From positions 124,001 to 188,000 of the forward strand of contig NZ_JAECMS010000004.1 in NCBI RefSeq assembly GCF_016827595.1: DNA of 64,000 bases, given 5' to 3'. This DNA comes from Luteirhabdus pelagi. GTDB taxonomy: Bacteria > Bacteroidota > Bacteroidia > Flavobacteriales > Flavobacteriaceae. Below the pieces are notes generated by a model. The model had not been told where the DNA came from. It was given only the letters and a program-made list of their open reading frames with translations, and did no database searches. Positions 9,312-17,539 of the stretch are shown here, piece by piece. Each line of letters opens with the position of its first letter. Position 1 is the stretch's first letter. The position numbers were made by a program, and so were the translations under genes.

Positions 9312-10043
9312 ATGAGCAAAAACGTACGGCCATATAAGGATTCCAACAAGAACAAAAAGGAACAGGTAGAGGAAATGTTCGATACTATCTCGGACAATTA
9401 CGATGGCCTGAACCGGATTATTTCACTTGGCACCGATGTATCCTGGCGAAAAAAAGTAGTGCAATTAGTAGCCGAGCAAAAACCAAATCATGTGTTGGAT
9501 ATTGCTACGGGTACCGGCGATTTGGCCATTCAATTCGCAGAAAAAGTTCAAGCAGAAAAAATCGTTGGCCTCGACCTTTCGGAAGGCATGTTATCCGTAG
9601 CGCGGAAAAAAGTGAAGGACACCGATATCGATACCAAGATTGAATTTGTAAAAGGCGATAGTGAAGCCTTGCCATTCGATGATAATAGCTTCGATGCCAT
9701 AACGGTTTCCTTTGGCATTCGGAATTTTGAAAATCTTGAAAAGGGACTTTCAGAAATTCTGCGTGTACTGAAGAAGGGTGGCCTCTTTGTAATATTGGAG
9801 ACGTCTGTTCCCACCAAGTTTCCTTTTAAACAAGGATATTCCATTTATGCCAAAGGAATTCTTCCAATTATAGGAAAAATCTTCTCTAAAGATAAGGTAG
9901 CGTACTCCTATCTTAGCGAAAGCGCTTCGGTTTTCCCTTATGGCGAAGCCCTCAACAATATTTTGCGCAAAACCGGGTTTATAGAAGTGAACGACAAACC
10001 GCAAACTTTTGGTGTAGCGACCATTTATACCGCGACGAAATGA
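9312..10043 (+). CDS. ubiE: demethylmenaquinone methyltransferase (MenG/UbiE)
   Basis: The 243-residue SAM-dependent C-methyltransferase performs the last methylation of menaquinone, the respiratory quinone of Flavobacteriaceae. Family motifs are YDGLNRIISLGTDVSWR (about 30-46), the SAM loop VLDIATGTGDLA (about 60-71) and FGIRNFENLEKGL (about 136-148). The stop overlaps the porT start (ATGA at 10040-10043), so the two genes are coupled. The same pairing with porT, a TrmH methyltransferase and a TamL/BamA-like gene is a familiar Flavobacteriaceae neighbourhood. Confidence 0.95.
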   Translation: MSKNVRPYKDSNKNKKEQVEEMFDTISDNYDGLNRIISLGTDVSWRKKVVQLVAEQKPNHVLDIATGTGDLAIQFAEKVQAEKIVGLDLSEGMLSVARKKVKDTDIDTKIEFVKGDSEALPFDDNSFDAITVSFGIRNFENLEKGLSEILRVLKKGGLFVILETSVPTKFPFKQGYSIYAKGILPIIGKIFSKDKVAYSYLSESASVFPYGEALNNILRKTGFIEVNDKPQTFGVATIYTATK

Positions 10044-10756
10044 CTATGAAGAAACTATTTTTTTTAGTAATTACAGTATTCTTTTTAATGCCATCCGCTA
10101 GCGCTCAACTATTTACCAAAGAGCGTTTGGCTAATCTTGAGACTTTCGACAATCGGTTTTTGTCCTGGGGCTACTTTTTGGGATTTAATAGTTACGACTT
10201 CAAGTTTAAATACAATGAAGAGTTAGAGGAGCAGAATGCCGATGTATTAGTGAATTCCGATGTAGGTTTTAATGTTGGCTTGGTGGGTGATATGCGGGTG
10301 AATAAATACATCAACCTTCGGTTGGAACCAGGATTGTATTACACGCAGCGAAACTTGACGTTTCCTGGGTTTGAAGATGAAAGTGACTTCCTTCGTGAAG
10401 TGAAATCGACCTACATACACGTTCCGCTATTGGTGAAGTTTTCAACCAAGCGACTGAACAATATTAAACCCTTTATCGTGGCCGGGGTGTCCAGCTCTTT
10501 CAACTTGTCGAGCAATCAGGACAATCCACAGGATAATGAAGACGGTGAATTTCGAATGATGAAACGCGCGAGTTATTTTGAATTAGGATTTGGAATCGAC
10601 TTTTACCTTTTCTATTTCAAGTTTACGCCCTCCATTCGAGGTGTGTTTGCAACGACCGACGAGTTGGTACCCGATGATAATCCTAATAGCGCATGGACGG
10701 GTAACATCGCGGAAATGCAAACGCGCGGCATCTTTATCAACTTTACGTTTCAGTAG
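10040..10756 (+). CDS. porT: type IX secretion/gliding protein PorT (SprT)
   Basis: The 238-residue protein has a signal peptide ending SASAQL and an eight-strand-type outer-membrane barrel pattern. The GYFLGFNSYDFKFKYNEE opening and the LRLEPGLYYTQRN block are typical of PorT. PorT is needed for assembly of the T9SS, which exports CTD-tagged proteins such as the beta-propeller at 29.2 kb. The start overlaps ubiE by four bases; an alternative ATG two codons downstream (10046) is equally possible. A predicted cleavage after SAQ fits Sec export. Confidence 0.88.
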   Translation: MTMKKLFFLVITVFFLMPSASAQLFTKERLANLETFDNRFLSWGYFLGFNSYDFKFKYNEELEEQNADVLVNSDVGFNVGLVGDMRVNKYINLRLEPGLYYTQRNLTFPGFEDESDFLREVKSTYIHVPLLVKFSTKRLNNIKPFIVAGVSSSFNLSSNQDNPQDNEDGEFRMMKRASYFELGFGIDFYLFYFKFTPSIRGVFATTDELVPDDNPNSAWTGNIAEMQTRGIFINFTFQ

Positions 10757-11468
10757 TCCGACGAAACTCGCTTAGTAGTATTGCCGTAGCGGTAGCCACA
10801 TTCAGACTTTCGGTATTCGCTTCTCCAAATTGCGGAATGGAAATACGTTCTGTTAACAGTTTTTCGATGGGTGAAGAAATACCAACACCTTCATTCCCCA
10901 TGACCAAAAATGCATGTTCCGACAAATCCGTACGATATACCGAATCGCCGTCCATCATAGCGCCGTAGACAGGTTGCTCCGTTTGTTGAAGAATTTCGTC
11001 AAGATTTTGATACTGCACGGAAACACGCGCCAAACTTCCCATACTTGCTTGTACTACTTTGGGATTATAGCAATCGGCCGTATCGGGAGACGCTAAGATG
11101 TTCTTCACTCCAAACCAATCGCATAACCGAATAATCGTACCAAGATTCCCTGGATCGCGCACGGCATCCAGTACCAACGTTAGCCCCTCATAGCTGATGA
11201 TGGTATGTTCAGGAATCGGAAATACTGCCAACGCCTCATGTGCGTTTTTTAAAAAGCTAATTTTTTGAAGGTCGCGTTCCGAAACATCCTCTCTTTCCTC
11301 AGAAGACCAAAATTCGGGCTGGGTTGTGTACAAAGCAGTAGGTTTCCAACCCTGTTTTAGGAATTCACGAATTACTTTGGGCGTTTCTGCAACAAACAAT
11401 CCCTCTGCATCGCGGTTCTTTTTTCGCCCTAGGGCGGATATTCGTTTTATTTGATTTTTGCTGATCAA
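10743..11468 (-). CDS. TrmH/SpoU-family RNA 2'-O-methyltransferase
   Basis: This SPOUT-fold enzyme probably methylates ribose 2'-O in rRNA or tRNA. SpoU motifs are visible: LDAVRDPGNLGTIIRLCDWFG, LVMGNEGVGIS and SLNVATATAILLSEF. It has the N-terminal substrate-binding domain ending in AETPKVIREFL. I place the start at the TTG at 11468, which gives LISKNQIKRISALGRKK, the usual family opening. An open frame continues to a TTG at 11522, but that would run across the divergent tamL promoter and start. The 3' end overlaps the porT 3' end by 14 bp, tail to tail. Confidence 0.85.
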   Translation of the reverse strand: MISKNQIKRISALGRKKNRDAEGLFVAETPKVIREFLKQGWKPTALYTTQPEFWSSEEREDVSERDLQKISFLKNAHEALAVFPIPEHTIISYEGLTLVLDAVRDPGNLGTIIRLCDWFGVKNILASPDTADCYNPKVVQASMGSLARVSVQYQNLDEILQQTEQPVYGAMMDGDSVYRTDLSEHAFLVMGNEGVGISSPIEKLLTERISIPQFGEANTESLNVATATAILLSEFRRTTET

Positions 11469-11475
11469 ATTATAG

Positions 11476-11483
11476 TATTTTTG
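11476..11483 (+). promoter_or_regulatory. -7 promoter element of the tamL-like gene
   Basis: TATTTTTG matches TAnnTTTG exactly. The predicted start point near 11489 leaves about 24 nt before the GTG at 11513. This supports that GTG over the TTG at 11504, and supports the shorter start of the divergent methyltransferase. Confidence 0.55.
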
Positions 11484-11512
11484 AACGTTAGAATCCCTAC
11501 CTGTTGAGGCAC

Positions 11513-14062
11513 GTGTCGACAAAAATACTATTTATTCTCACAGCCATTCTGGCCTTGGTCTCTTGTAATGCCGTTAAATATGTTCCGGAAGGCAAATTCC
11601 TGCTAACCGAGAACACCGTAATGGTCGATGGCGAAGCGGAAACAGACAGTCGGGTATTGAGCCAGTTGTATCAAAAGCCCAATCCTGAAATTCCGTTAAT
11701 CGGTGTTCCACTTGGGCTTCACATTTATAACCTTGCCGATCCCCAGCCCGATTCTACCTTTCAGCGGTGGCTTCACAAAAAGCCGAATCGTGAAGAAAAT
11801 TTGGTAAAATTCCTTTCACGGAAACAAGTAGTTGCGCTGGACAGTGCTTATTACAACTTCAACAAGTTCCTACAACGGTCGGGCGATGCTCCCGTAATCG
11901 TAGATGAAGGAAAAATGAACAAATCGGTCGATCGGCTAAAACGCTATTATGCCAGTTATGGCTATTTCAACACCAAAGCCGATTATGAAGTAAACCCTTC
12001 AGAAAAGAAAGAAAAAAGAGCCTCTGTCACCTATAACGTAAAACGCTTTCAACCCTATGTGGTCGATTCCATAAAAGAACAGATTGCGTCGCCAATTGTT
12101 GATTCCCTTTTTCAACGAACGAAGAAAAATAGTTTTATTGAAAAGGGCAAACAATACGATGCCAACGATTTTGTAGCAGAACGAGACCGGCTTACCATTC
12201 AATTTCGAAATTCAGGTTTGTATCACTTCGACCAAGACTATGTTGGATTTGAGGCCGATACGGTCAAGACCAATCATAAGGCAAATATCACCTATATGAT
12301 TCCCAATCGAGAGGTTACCGAAGGTGATAGCACTTATACCGTACCGTTTCAAATTCACGATGTAAGTGAAGTGCGGATCGTAACAGACTATACCTATGAG
12401 AATCGTAATAAGTCGCTAAGCGATTCCACGCGTTATGAAGGTTATTCCCTCTTTAGCTATGATCCGATGAAATTTAGGCCCAAAGCCATAACCGATGCCA
12501 TTTCGATTACGCCCAATGAAATCTTTCGGGATATTGACAGGACATTGACCTATAACCAGATTAATAACCTGAAGATATTCAAATATCCTAACATCAGTTA
12601 CCAGCCCGATCCGGCAGATACCACAGGTACCGATCTTATTGCAACCATTTTACTAACACCGCGTAAAAAATATACGTTGGGCGTTGATTTTGACGCCTAT
12701 ACTTCTACTATTCAGCAGTTTGGAGTTGGATTTAGCAGTACGTTTACCATTCGAAATATTTTCAGGGGTGCAGAAATCTTGTCCATTTCAGGAACTGGAA
12801 GTGTGGGGTCCTCGGCCGATAAGGAAGGCGGCTTTTTCAATACATCCGATCTAGGGGGAAATGTAGCACTCTCTTTCCCAAGGATTTTATTTCCGGTGAA
12901 CACTGAAAAAATTATACCGAAGTATATGTCGCCCAACACCGAATTGAGCGTCGGTTTCAGTGCACAGAACAATATCGGGTTAGACCGGCAGAATATTAAC
13001 GGCATCTTCAACTACAACTGGCAACCTTCAAAAAAGGTTACCCACGATTTCAACTTGATAAATGTACAGTTCGTTCGGAACCTAAATACCGAAAACTACT
13101 TCAACGTTTATAGAAACACGTACACTCGCTTAAACGAGATTGCCAGACAATCGGGCTACGACTTCGAGGATCCGTTGGCCGAAAATCCAGGCTTGGGAAT
13201 TCCTGACGAAGCCGATGCCTTTATCGCGCAAACCCTAAATGGCAATGTAGATGGTATTCCAACAGATTCGGAAGAATATGATGAAGTATTGAGCATTGCG
13301 GAGCGAAAGTTCAGGTTGACCGAAAACAACCTCATCTTGGCATCGAACTTCACTTGGACGCGCGACACCCGTGAAGGTATTTACGATTTGGAATTCTATC
13401 GCTGGCGTTGGAAATTGGAAAGTGCCGGAAATTTATTATCGGCGCTATCGGGCGTAGCCGATTATACCCAAAACAGTAACGGGAAGGATGAAATTTTAGG
13501 TGTGGCCTATTCGCAATACATCAAAGGTGAAACCGAATACATTAAACACTGGGCGCTGAATGACAATAATGTTTTTGCTATTCGAGGATTTGCCGGCTTG
13601 GCGGTTCCCTACGGAAATAGCACGAGCATCCCCTTCACCCGTAGTTACTTCGCCGGCGGCACCAACGATAACCGTGGTTGGCGCGCCTATGATCTCGGAC
13701 CTGGAAGTAGTGGTGGGTTATTGGACTTTAATGAAGCCAACTTAAAACTCGCCTTCAATGCAGAATATCGTTTTACGATTTTAGGAGCTTTTAAAGGTGC
13801 CTTGTTTACCGATGTGGGAAATATATGGAATGCCTTTGACGATGTGGAAGATCCGGCCCTTCGTTTTGACGGGCTACAAGACTTAAAGGAACTAGCGGTC
13901 GCTACCGGCTTTGGATTGCGATACGACTTTGGATTTTTTGTGTTCCGATTGGATGTTGGTTTTAAAACCCATAATCCAGCCCGAAGGGAAGGCGATAGAT
14001 GGTTCCGGGATTTCAATTTCACCGATGCGGTGTATAACATTGGGATTAACTACCCCTTTTAA
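11513..14062 (+). CDS. TamL-like BamA/Omp85-superfamily outer membrane lipoprotein
   Basis: The 849-residue protein opens with a lipoprotein signal (MSTKILFILTAILALVSC, Cys18) followed by NAVKYVPEGKFLLTENTV, the opening typical of Bacteroidota TamL. POTRA-like domains occupy roughly residues 20-390. A C-terminal Omp85 barrel follows, with the conserved RSYFAGGTNDNRGW region (the (V/I)RGF/Y-equivalent loop) and a final aromatic residue (INYPF). TamL is the lipid-anchored counterpart of TamA and inserts outer membrane proteins. No TamB-type gene is adjacent in this window. The start is GTG at 11513; a TTG three codons upstream is a weaker choice. Confidence 0.85.
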   Translation: MSTKILFILTAILALVSCNAVKYVPEGKFLLTENTVMVDGEAETDSRVLSQLYQKPNPEIPLIGVPLGLHIYNLADPQPDSTFQRWLHKKPNREENLVKFLSRKQVVALDSAYYNFNKFLQRSGDAPVIVDEGKMNKSVDRLKRYYASYGYFNTKADYEVNPSEKKEKRASVTYNVKRFQPYVVDSIKEQIASPIVDSLFQRTKKNSFIEKGKQYDANDFVAERDRLTIQFRNSGLYHFDQDYVGFEADTVKTNHKANITYMIPNREVTEGDSTYTVPFQIHDVSEVRIVTDYTYENRNKSLSDSTRYEGYSLFSYDPMKFRPKAITDAISITPNEIFRDIDRTLTYNQINNLKIFKYPNISYQPDPADTTGTDLIATILLTPRKKYTLGVDFDAYTSTIQQFGVGFSSTFTIRNIFRGAEILSISGTGSVGSSADKEGGFFNTSDLGGNVALSFPRILFPVNTEKIIPKYMSPNTELSVGFSAQNNIGLDRQNINGIFNYNWQPSKKVTHDFNLINVQFVRNLNTENYFNVYRNTYTRLNEIARQSGYDFEDPLAENPGLGIPDEADAFIAQTLNGNVDGIPTDSEEYDEVLSIAERKFRLTENNLILASNFTWTRDTREGIYDLEFYRWRWKLESAGNLLSALSGVADYTQNSNGKDEILGVAYSQYIKGETEYIKHWALNDNNVFAIRGFAGLAVPYGNSTSIPFTRSYFAGGTNDNRGWRAYDLGPGSSGGLLDFNEANLKLAFNAEYRFTILGAFKGALFTDVGNIWNAFDDVEDPALRFDGLQDLKELAVATGFGLRYDFGFFVFRLDVGFKTHNPARREGDRWFRDFNFTDAVYNIGINYPF

Positions 14063-14076
14063 CCATATAAAATTCT

Positions 14077-14084
14077 TATTTTTG
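14077..14084 (+). promoter_or_regulatory. -7 promoter element of fbaA
   Basis: TATTTTTG matches TAnnTTTG exactly, 20 bp before the fbaA ATG and 14 bp after the upstream stop. Confidence 0.6.
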
Positions 14085-14104
14085 CTAGTAAAACAGACCA
14101 CGTT

Positions 14105-15172
14105 ATGAACCATTCTATACATCCCGGGGTAGCTACCGGGCGAGAAGTCCAAAAAATTCATGAATACGCAAAAAAGAACGGCTTCGCAATGCCTGCGGTT
14201 AATGTTGTAGGCTCCAATAGCATCAACGCCGTACTGGAAACAGCATCCTCCTTGAATTCTCCCGTAATTATCCAATTCTCCAATGGAGGTGCGCATTTCA
14301 ATGCGGGAAAAGGGTTAAATAACGATGGTCAAAAAGCGGCAGTAGCAGGTGCAGTAGCAGGTGCCAAGCACATTCACGAATTGGCGAAACTTTATGGCGC
14401 TACCGTTATTCTACATACCGATCACTGTGCAAAGAAATTATTGCCATGGGTAGATGGAATGTTGGATGCTGGCGAAGAACATTTCAAAAAAACTGGAAAG
14501 CCTTTATATAGCTCGCATATGCTAGACCTTTCTGAAGAGCCCATTGAAGAAAACATTGAAATCTCCAAGCGATACCTGGAGCGAATGAGCAAAATGGGAA
14601 TGACCTTAGAGATTGAATTAGGGATTACCGGTGGTGAAGAGGATGGTGTTGATAATACCGATGTCGATGCTTCCCGTTTGTACACCCAACCAGAGGAAGT
14701 AGCCTACGCCTATGAAGAATTGATGAAGGTAAGCGACCAATTTACGGTAGCAGCAGCTTTCGGAAATGTCCATGGCGTTTACAAACCCGGAAACGTACAA
14801 CTACGGCCGGAAATCCTGAAGAATTCTCAGGAGTATGTTCAAAAGAAATTTGATACCGATGCCAATCCGATCGATTTCGTCTTTCATGGTGGAAGCGGAT
14901 CTACCGTTGAAGAAATCAAGGAAGCCATTGGATATGGTGTTATCAAAATGAATATTGATACCGACCTGCAATTTGCCTTTAATGAAGGTATCCGCGATTA
15001 TATGACAAGCAACATCGAGTACTTGAAAACCCAGATCGGAAATCCTGAGGGCGATTCGGTACCGAACAAAAAATATTACGATCCTAGAAAGTGGCTACGC
15101 GAAGGGGAATTAACCTTCAAGAAACGTTTGGAAAAAGCGTTTGAAGATCTCAATAACGTCAATACACTTTAA
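14105..15172 (+). CDS. fbaA: class II fructose-bisphosphate aldolase
   Basis: The 355-residue zinc aldolase reversibly cleaves fructose-1,6-bisphosphate to DHAP and glyceraldehyde-3-phosphate in glycolysis and gluconeogenesis. The catalytic Asp and zinc His are in LHTDHCAKK (about 98-106). Further zinc ligands are in AFGNVHGVY (about 218-226) and FHGGSGST (about 258-265), followed by the phosphate-binding NIDTD segment. Length and motif spacing are those of class IIA (E. coli FbaA type). It lies 16 bp upstream of accD and may be cotranscribed with it. Confidence 0.96.
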   Translation: MNHSIHPGVATGREVQKIHEYAKKNGFAMPAVNVVGSNSINAVLETASSLNSPVIIQFSNGGAHFNAGKGLNNDGQKAAVAGAVAGAKHIHELAKLYGATVILHTDHCAKKLLPWVDGMLDAGEEHFKKTGKPLYSSHMLDLSEEPIEENIEISKRYLERMSKMGMTLEIELGITGGEEDGVDNTDVDASRLYTQPEEVAYAYEELMKVSDQFTVAAAFGNVHGVYKPGNVQLRPEILKNSQEYVQKKFDTDANPIDFVFHGGSGSTVEEIKEAIGYGVIKMNIDTDLQFAFNEGIRDYMTSNIEYLKTQIGNPEGDSVPNKKYYDPRKWLREGELTFKKRLEKAFEDLNNVNTL

Positions 15173-15188
15173 TTAAACTTCCCGATAT

Positions 15189-16055
15189 ATGTCTTGGTTT
15201 AAACGAACAAAAAAAGGAATTCAAACCCCAACGGAAGAGAAGAAAGACGTTCCAAAAGGGTTATGGTACAAATCACCTACCGGAAAAATCGTCGATTCCG
15301 AAGAGCTTGAAAACAATTTTTACGTAAGTCCTGAAGATGGCTACCACGTGCGAATTGGTAGCAACGAATACTTCGAGATTCTTTTCGACGACAATAAGTA
15401 CAAGGAATTGGACAAAGGGCTAGAATCAAAAGATCCATTAAAGTTCGAAGACAAGAAAAAATATCCGGATCGCTTAAAGGATGCCCAAAAGAAAACGGGC
15501 TTAAAGGATGCCGTTCGCACTGCTGTTGGTAAATCGATGGGAAAAGATATCGTTATTGCCTGTATGGACTTTAGCTTTATCGGTGGTTCTATGGGAAGTG
15601 TAGTGGGGGAAAAAATTGCGCGTGCTGCCGAATACGCCCTCGAAAAGAAGCTACCTTTTATGATTATCTCAAAAAGTGGAGGTGCACGAATGATGGAGGC
15701 GGCCCTGTCCTTGATGCAGCTTGCAAAAACCAGTGCAAAATTGGCGAAGTTGGCCGATGCCGGATTACCCTATATTTCACTGTGTACCGATCCAACTACC
15801 GGCGGAACAACTGCCTCATTTGCCATGCTGGGCGATATCAATATCAGCGAACCAGGGGCGCTTATCGGTTTTGCGGGACCTCGTGTGGTTCGCGATACCA
15901 CCGGAAAAGAATTACCCGAAGGCTTCCAAACGGCAGAGTTCCTCAAGGAGCACGGTTTCTTGGATTTTATCACGCACCGCAGAGACCTTAAAAAGAACGT
16001 AAACCTTTATTTGGATCTTATCCTGAACAGACCGTTACGAACAGTAGAAGCATAA
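15189..16055 (+). CDS. accD: acetyl-CoA carboxylase carboxyltransferase subunit beta
   Basis: The 288-residue carboxyltransferase beta subunit transfers carboxyl from carboxybiotin to acetyl-CoA, with AccA as partner (not in the window). The crotonase-type core is well conserved: [50 protein letters not shown] and GFAGPRV. The N-terminal zinc ribbon has lost its ligands. Positions expected to be C-x2-C and C-x2-C read S29-P-T-G32 and S47-P-E-D50 inside otherwise recognisable strands ([22 protein letters not shown]). The protein therefore probably folds without zinc there. A bidirectional terminator follows. Confidence 0.95.
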   Translation: MSWFKRTKKGIQTPTEEKKDVPKGLWYKSPTGKIVDSEELENNFYVSPEDGYHVRIGSNEYFEILFDDNKYKELDKGLESKDPLKFEDKKKYPDRLKDAQKKTGLKDAVRTAVGKSMGKDIVIACMDFSFIGGSMGSVVGEKIARAAEYALEKKLPFMIISKSGGARMMEAALSLMQLAKTSAKLAKLADAGLPYISLCTDPTTGGTTASFAMLGDINISEPGALIGFAGPRVVRDTTGKELPEGFQTAEFLKEHGFLDFITHRRDLKKNVNLYLDLILNRPLRTVEA

Positions 16056-16085
16056 AAAAAAGCTGCCGATTGGCAGCTTTTTTTC
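16053..16085. terminator. bidirectional terminator after accD
   Basis: Stem AGCTGCC/GGCAGCT (16061-16067 and 16072-16078) with a GATT loop, an A-run before it and a T-run after it. It serves accD and the convergent lipoprotein gene. Confidence 0.9.
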
Positions 16086-16099
16086 GCTATCAATGCTAT

Positions 16100-16912
16100 T
16101 TATAACTGAATTGGAAATTCCTGACCGTTAATGGTAATCGTTGCATTGCTATCGCACTCACCTTCCCCGAAATCGATAACACCAGTACCAAATTGTTGCT
16201 CTATTTGAAGCGAGCCCTCTACTAGATAGGGGCAATTTAATTTTCGAATGAGGGGCTGGGTAACTTCACCATTTCGGAAAAACCCATTACTTAGGTTCGT
16301 TTCCCAATTACCCGTTACACTATATACATTATCTGTCCAAGTACCAGAGCCAACGCCTTCTACCCATTCCGCAATACGAAGTCCGTCGCGAGTAGCCGTT
16401 ACTGTCGTATTGGGAAAAGATACCATGATGGTTTCATTTACGGTGGATTGTGGATTCCCGTTATCATTTTCAATTTCACGGAAAATTTCACCACCGCCGG
16501 TTACACCATTTCCATTATAAAAATAATCTTCAAACGTGTAATCGATGGTTCGTGTACCTTCAACAATAGGACCGTACTCCATAAAAATAGTTCCACTTAC
16601 GATTGCACCATTATTTAACTCACAATTATTTTCAAAAGTGATTTCAATGGTACCGCCATTTCCATTTGGAGAAAATACGATAGTAGCACAATCCGGAAAG
16701 AAAGAAACACTTCGGCCTTCTTCACTTTCAACATATGCAGTTTCCATAATGTTCAACGTTCCCTCTACCACATTATCGGTTTGGGCGGAACGCGTATTGT
16801 TTTCCACAGAAAATTCTGCAGGCGTGGGGTCGTTGGATTCATCTTCACTACAACTTATCAATACAGAAGTTGTAAGTACCAAAGCGGTTACAAATTTGAT
16901 TGTTGTTTTCAT
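16100..16912 (-). CDS. hypothetical lipoprotein
   Basis: The 270-residue protein has a lipoprotein signal peptide with lipobox LISC (Cys21), followed by an acidic linker (SEDESNDPTPAEF) typical of Bacteroidota surface lipoproteins. The rest is predicted all-beta, rich in G, N and T, with several paired strands. It has regularly spaced Cys at FPDC, NNCEL, LNCPYL and GECDSN, which could form disulfides in the envelope. I recognise no family. It ends facing accD across a shared terminator and has no operon partner. Confidence 0.7.
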   Translation of the reverse strand: MKTTIKFVTALVLTTSVLISCSEDESNDPTPAEFSVENNTRSAQTDNVVEGTLNIMETAYVESEEGRSVSFFPDCATIVFSPNGNGGTIEITFENNCELNNGAIVSGTIFMEYGPIVEGTRTIDYTFEDYFYNGNGVTGGGEIFREIENDNGNPQSTVNETIMVSFPNTTVTATRDGLRIAEWVEGVGSGTWTDNVYSVTGNWETNLSNGFFRNGEVTQPLIRKLNCPYLVEGSLQIEQQFGTGVIDFGEGECDSNATITINGQEFPIQL

Positions 16913-17028
16913 AGGTTTTACTGTTGTGATTAGGGTTCTTTGATATCCAAAACGCTAAAGGGTTTAATCCTATTGCATTCGTTTATTCTTTTTCAGAATA
17001 ATTAAAGTGAGTTTTAAATAAAAAACTG

Positions 17029-17036
17029 TACTTTTG
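17029..17036 (+). promoter_or_regulatory. -7 promoter element of rpsO
   Basis: TACTTTTG matches TAnnTTTG exactly. The predicted start near 17042 gives a leader of about 50 nt before the rpsO ATG at 17094, long enough to hold an S15 autoregulatory structure, though none was recognised. Confidence 0.6.
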
Positions 17037-17093
17037 CAGCTTGATTGTCAGAACGGCAATCGTGTACATAAAAATCATTATACTAATATTGGC

Positions 17094-17363
17094 ATGTATT
17101 TAACTACAGAGAAGAAAAAAGAAATTTTCAAGAAGCACGGGAAGTCTGAAGCAGACACCGGATCTACAGAAGGACAAGTTGCGTTATTTACGCACCGTAT
17201 CGAGCACCTTTCTAAACACCTAAAGCAACACCCTGGCGATTTCAACACAGAGCGTTCATTGGTACGTTTGGTAGGTAAACGTCGTTCTTTGCTAGATTAT
17301 CTTATGAAGAAAGATATCATGAGATACCGTGCAATTGTAAAAGAATTGAACTTACGTAAGTAA
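17094..17363 (+). CDS. rpsO: 30S ribosomal protein S15
   Basis: The 89-residue primary 16S rRNA-binding protein has the conserved blocks DTGSTEGQVALFTHRI and KDFNTERSL/LVGKRRSLLDYL typical of S15. I use the ATG at 17094, which gives the canonical opening MYLTTEKKKEI. An in-frame extension to 17034 would begin inside the promoter. It is followed by its own terminator and then by pnp, the classical rpsO-pnp order. Confidence 0.97.
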   Translation: MYLTTEKKKEIFKKHGKSEADTGSTEGQVALFTHRIEHLSKHLKQHPGDFNTERSLVRLVGKRRSLLDYLMKKDIMRYRAIVKELNLRK

Positions 17364-17367
17364 TACT

Positions 17368-17394
17368 AAAAGGAGCTACTATGGCTCCTTTTTT
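17368..17394 (+). terminator. terminator after rpsO
   Basis: Stem AAAAGGAGC (17368-17376) pairs with GCTCCTTTT (17384-17392) around a 7-nt loop, ending in a T-run. It separates rpsO from pnp. Confidence 0.9.
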
Positions 17395-17466
17395 AGTTTT
17401 TGTGCAACAGCACACTATCGGAAAAAGCTGTCCCATAGGTTTTTCATTGGTCAACCACAACAACAC

Positions 17467-17518
17467 AACTTTTGTTCGAAACCCGAGCAACGACCTTTAA
17501 AAAATGCCTACTTGGCAT
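17467..17518 (+). promoter_or_regulatory. possible pnp promoter and leader hairpin
   Basis: AACTTTTG at 17467-17474 is one mismatch from TAnnTTTG. A hairpin AATGCC-TACTT-GGCATT lies at 17502-17518, ending about 21 nt before the pnp ATG. Leader hairpins upstream of pnp are autoregulatory in other bacteria; that role here is only inferred. Confidence 0.35.
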
Positions 17519-17539
17519 TGAATTGAAAAACCATAATTT

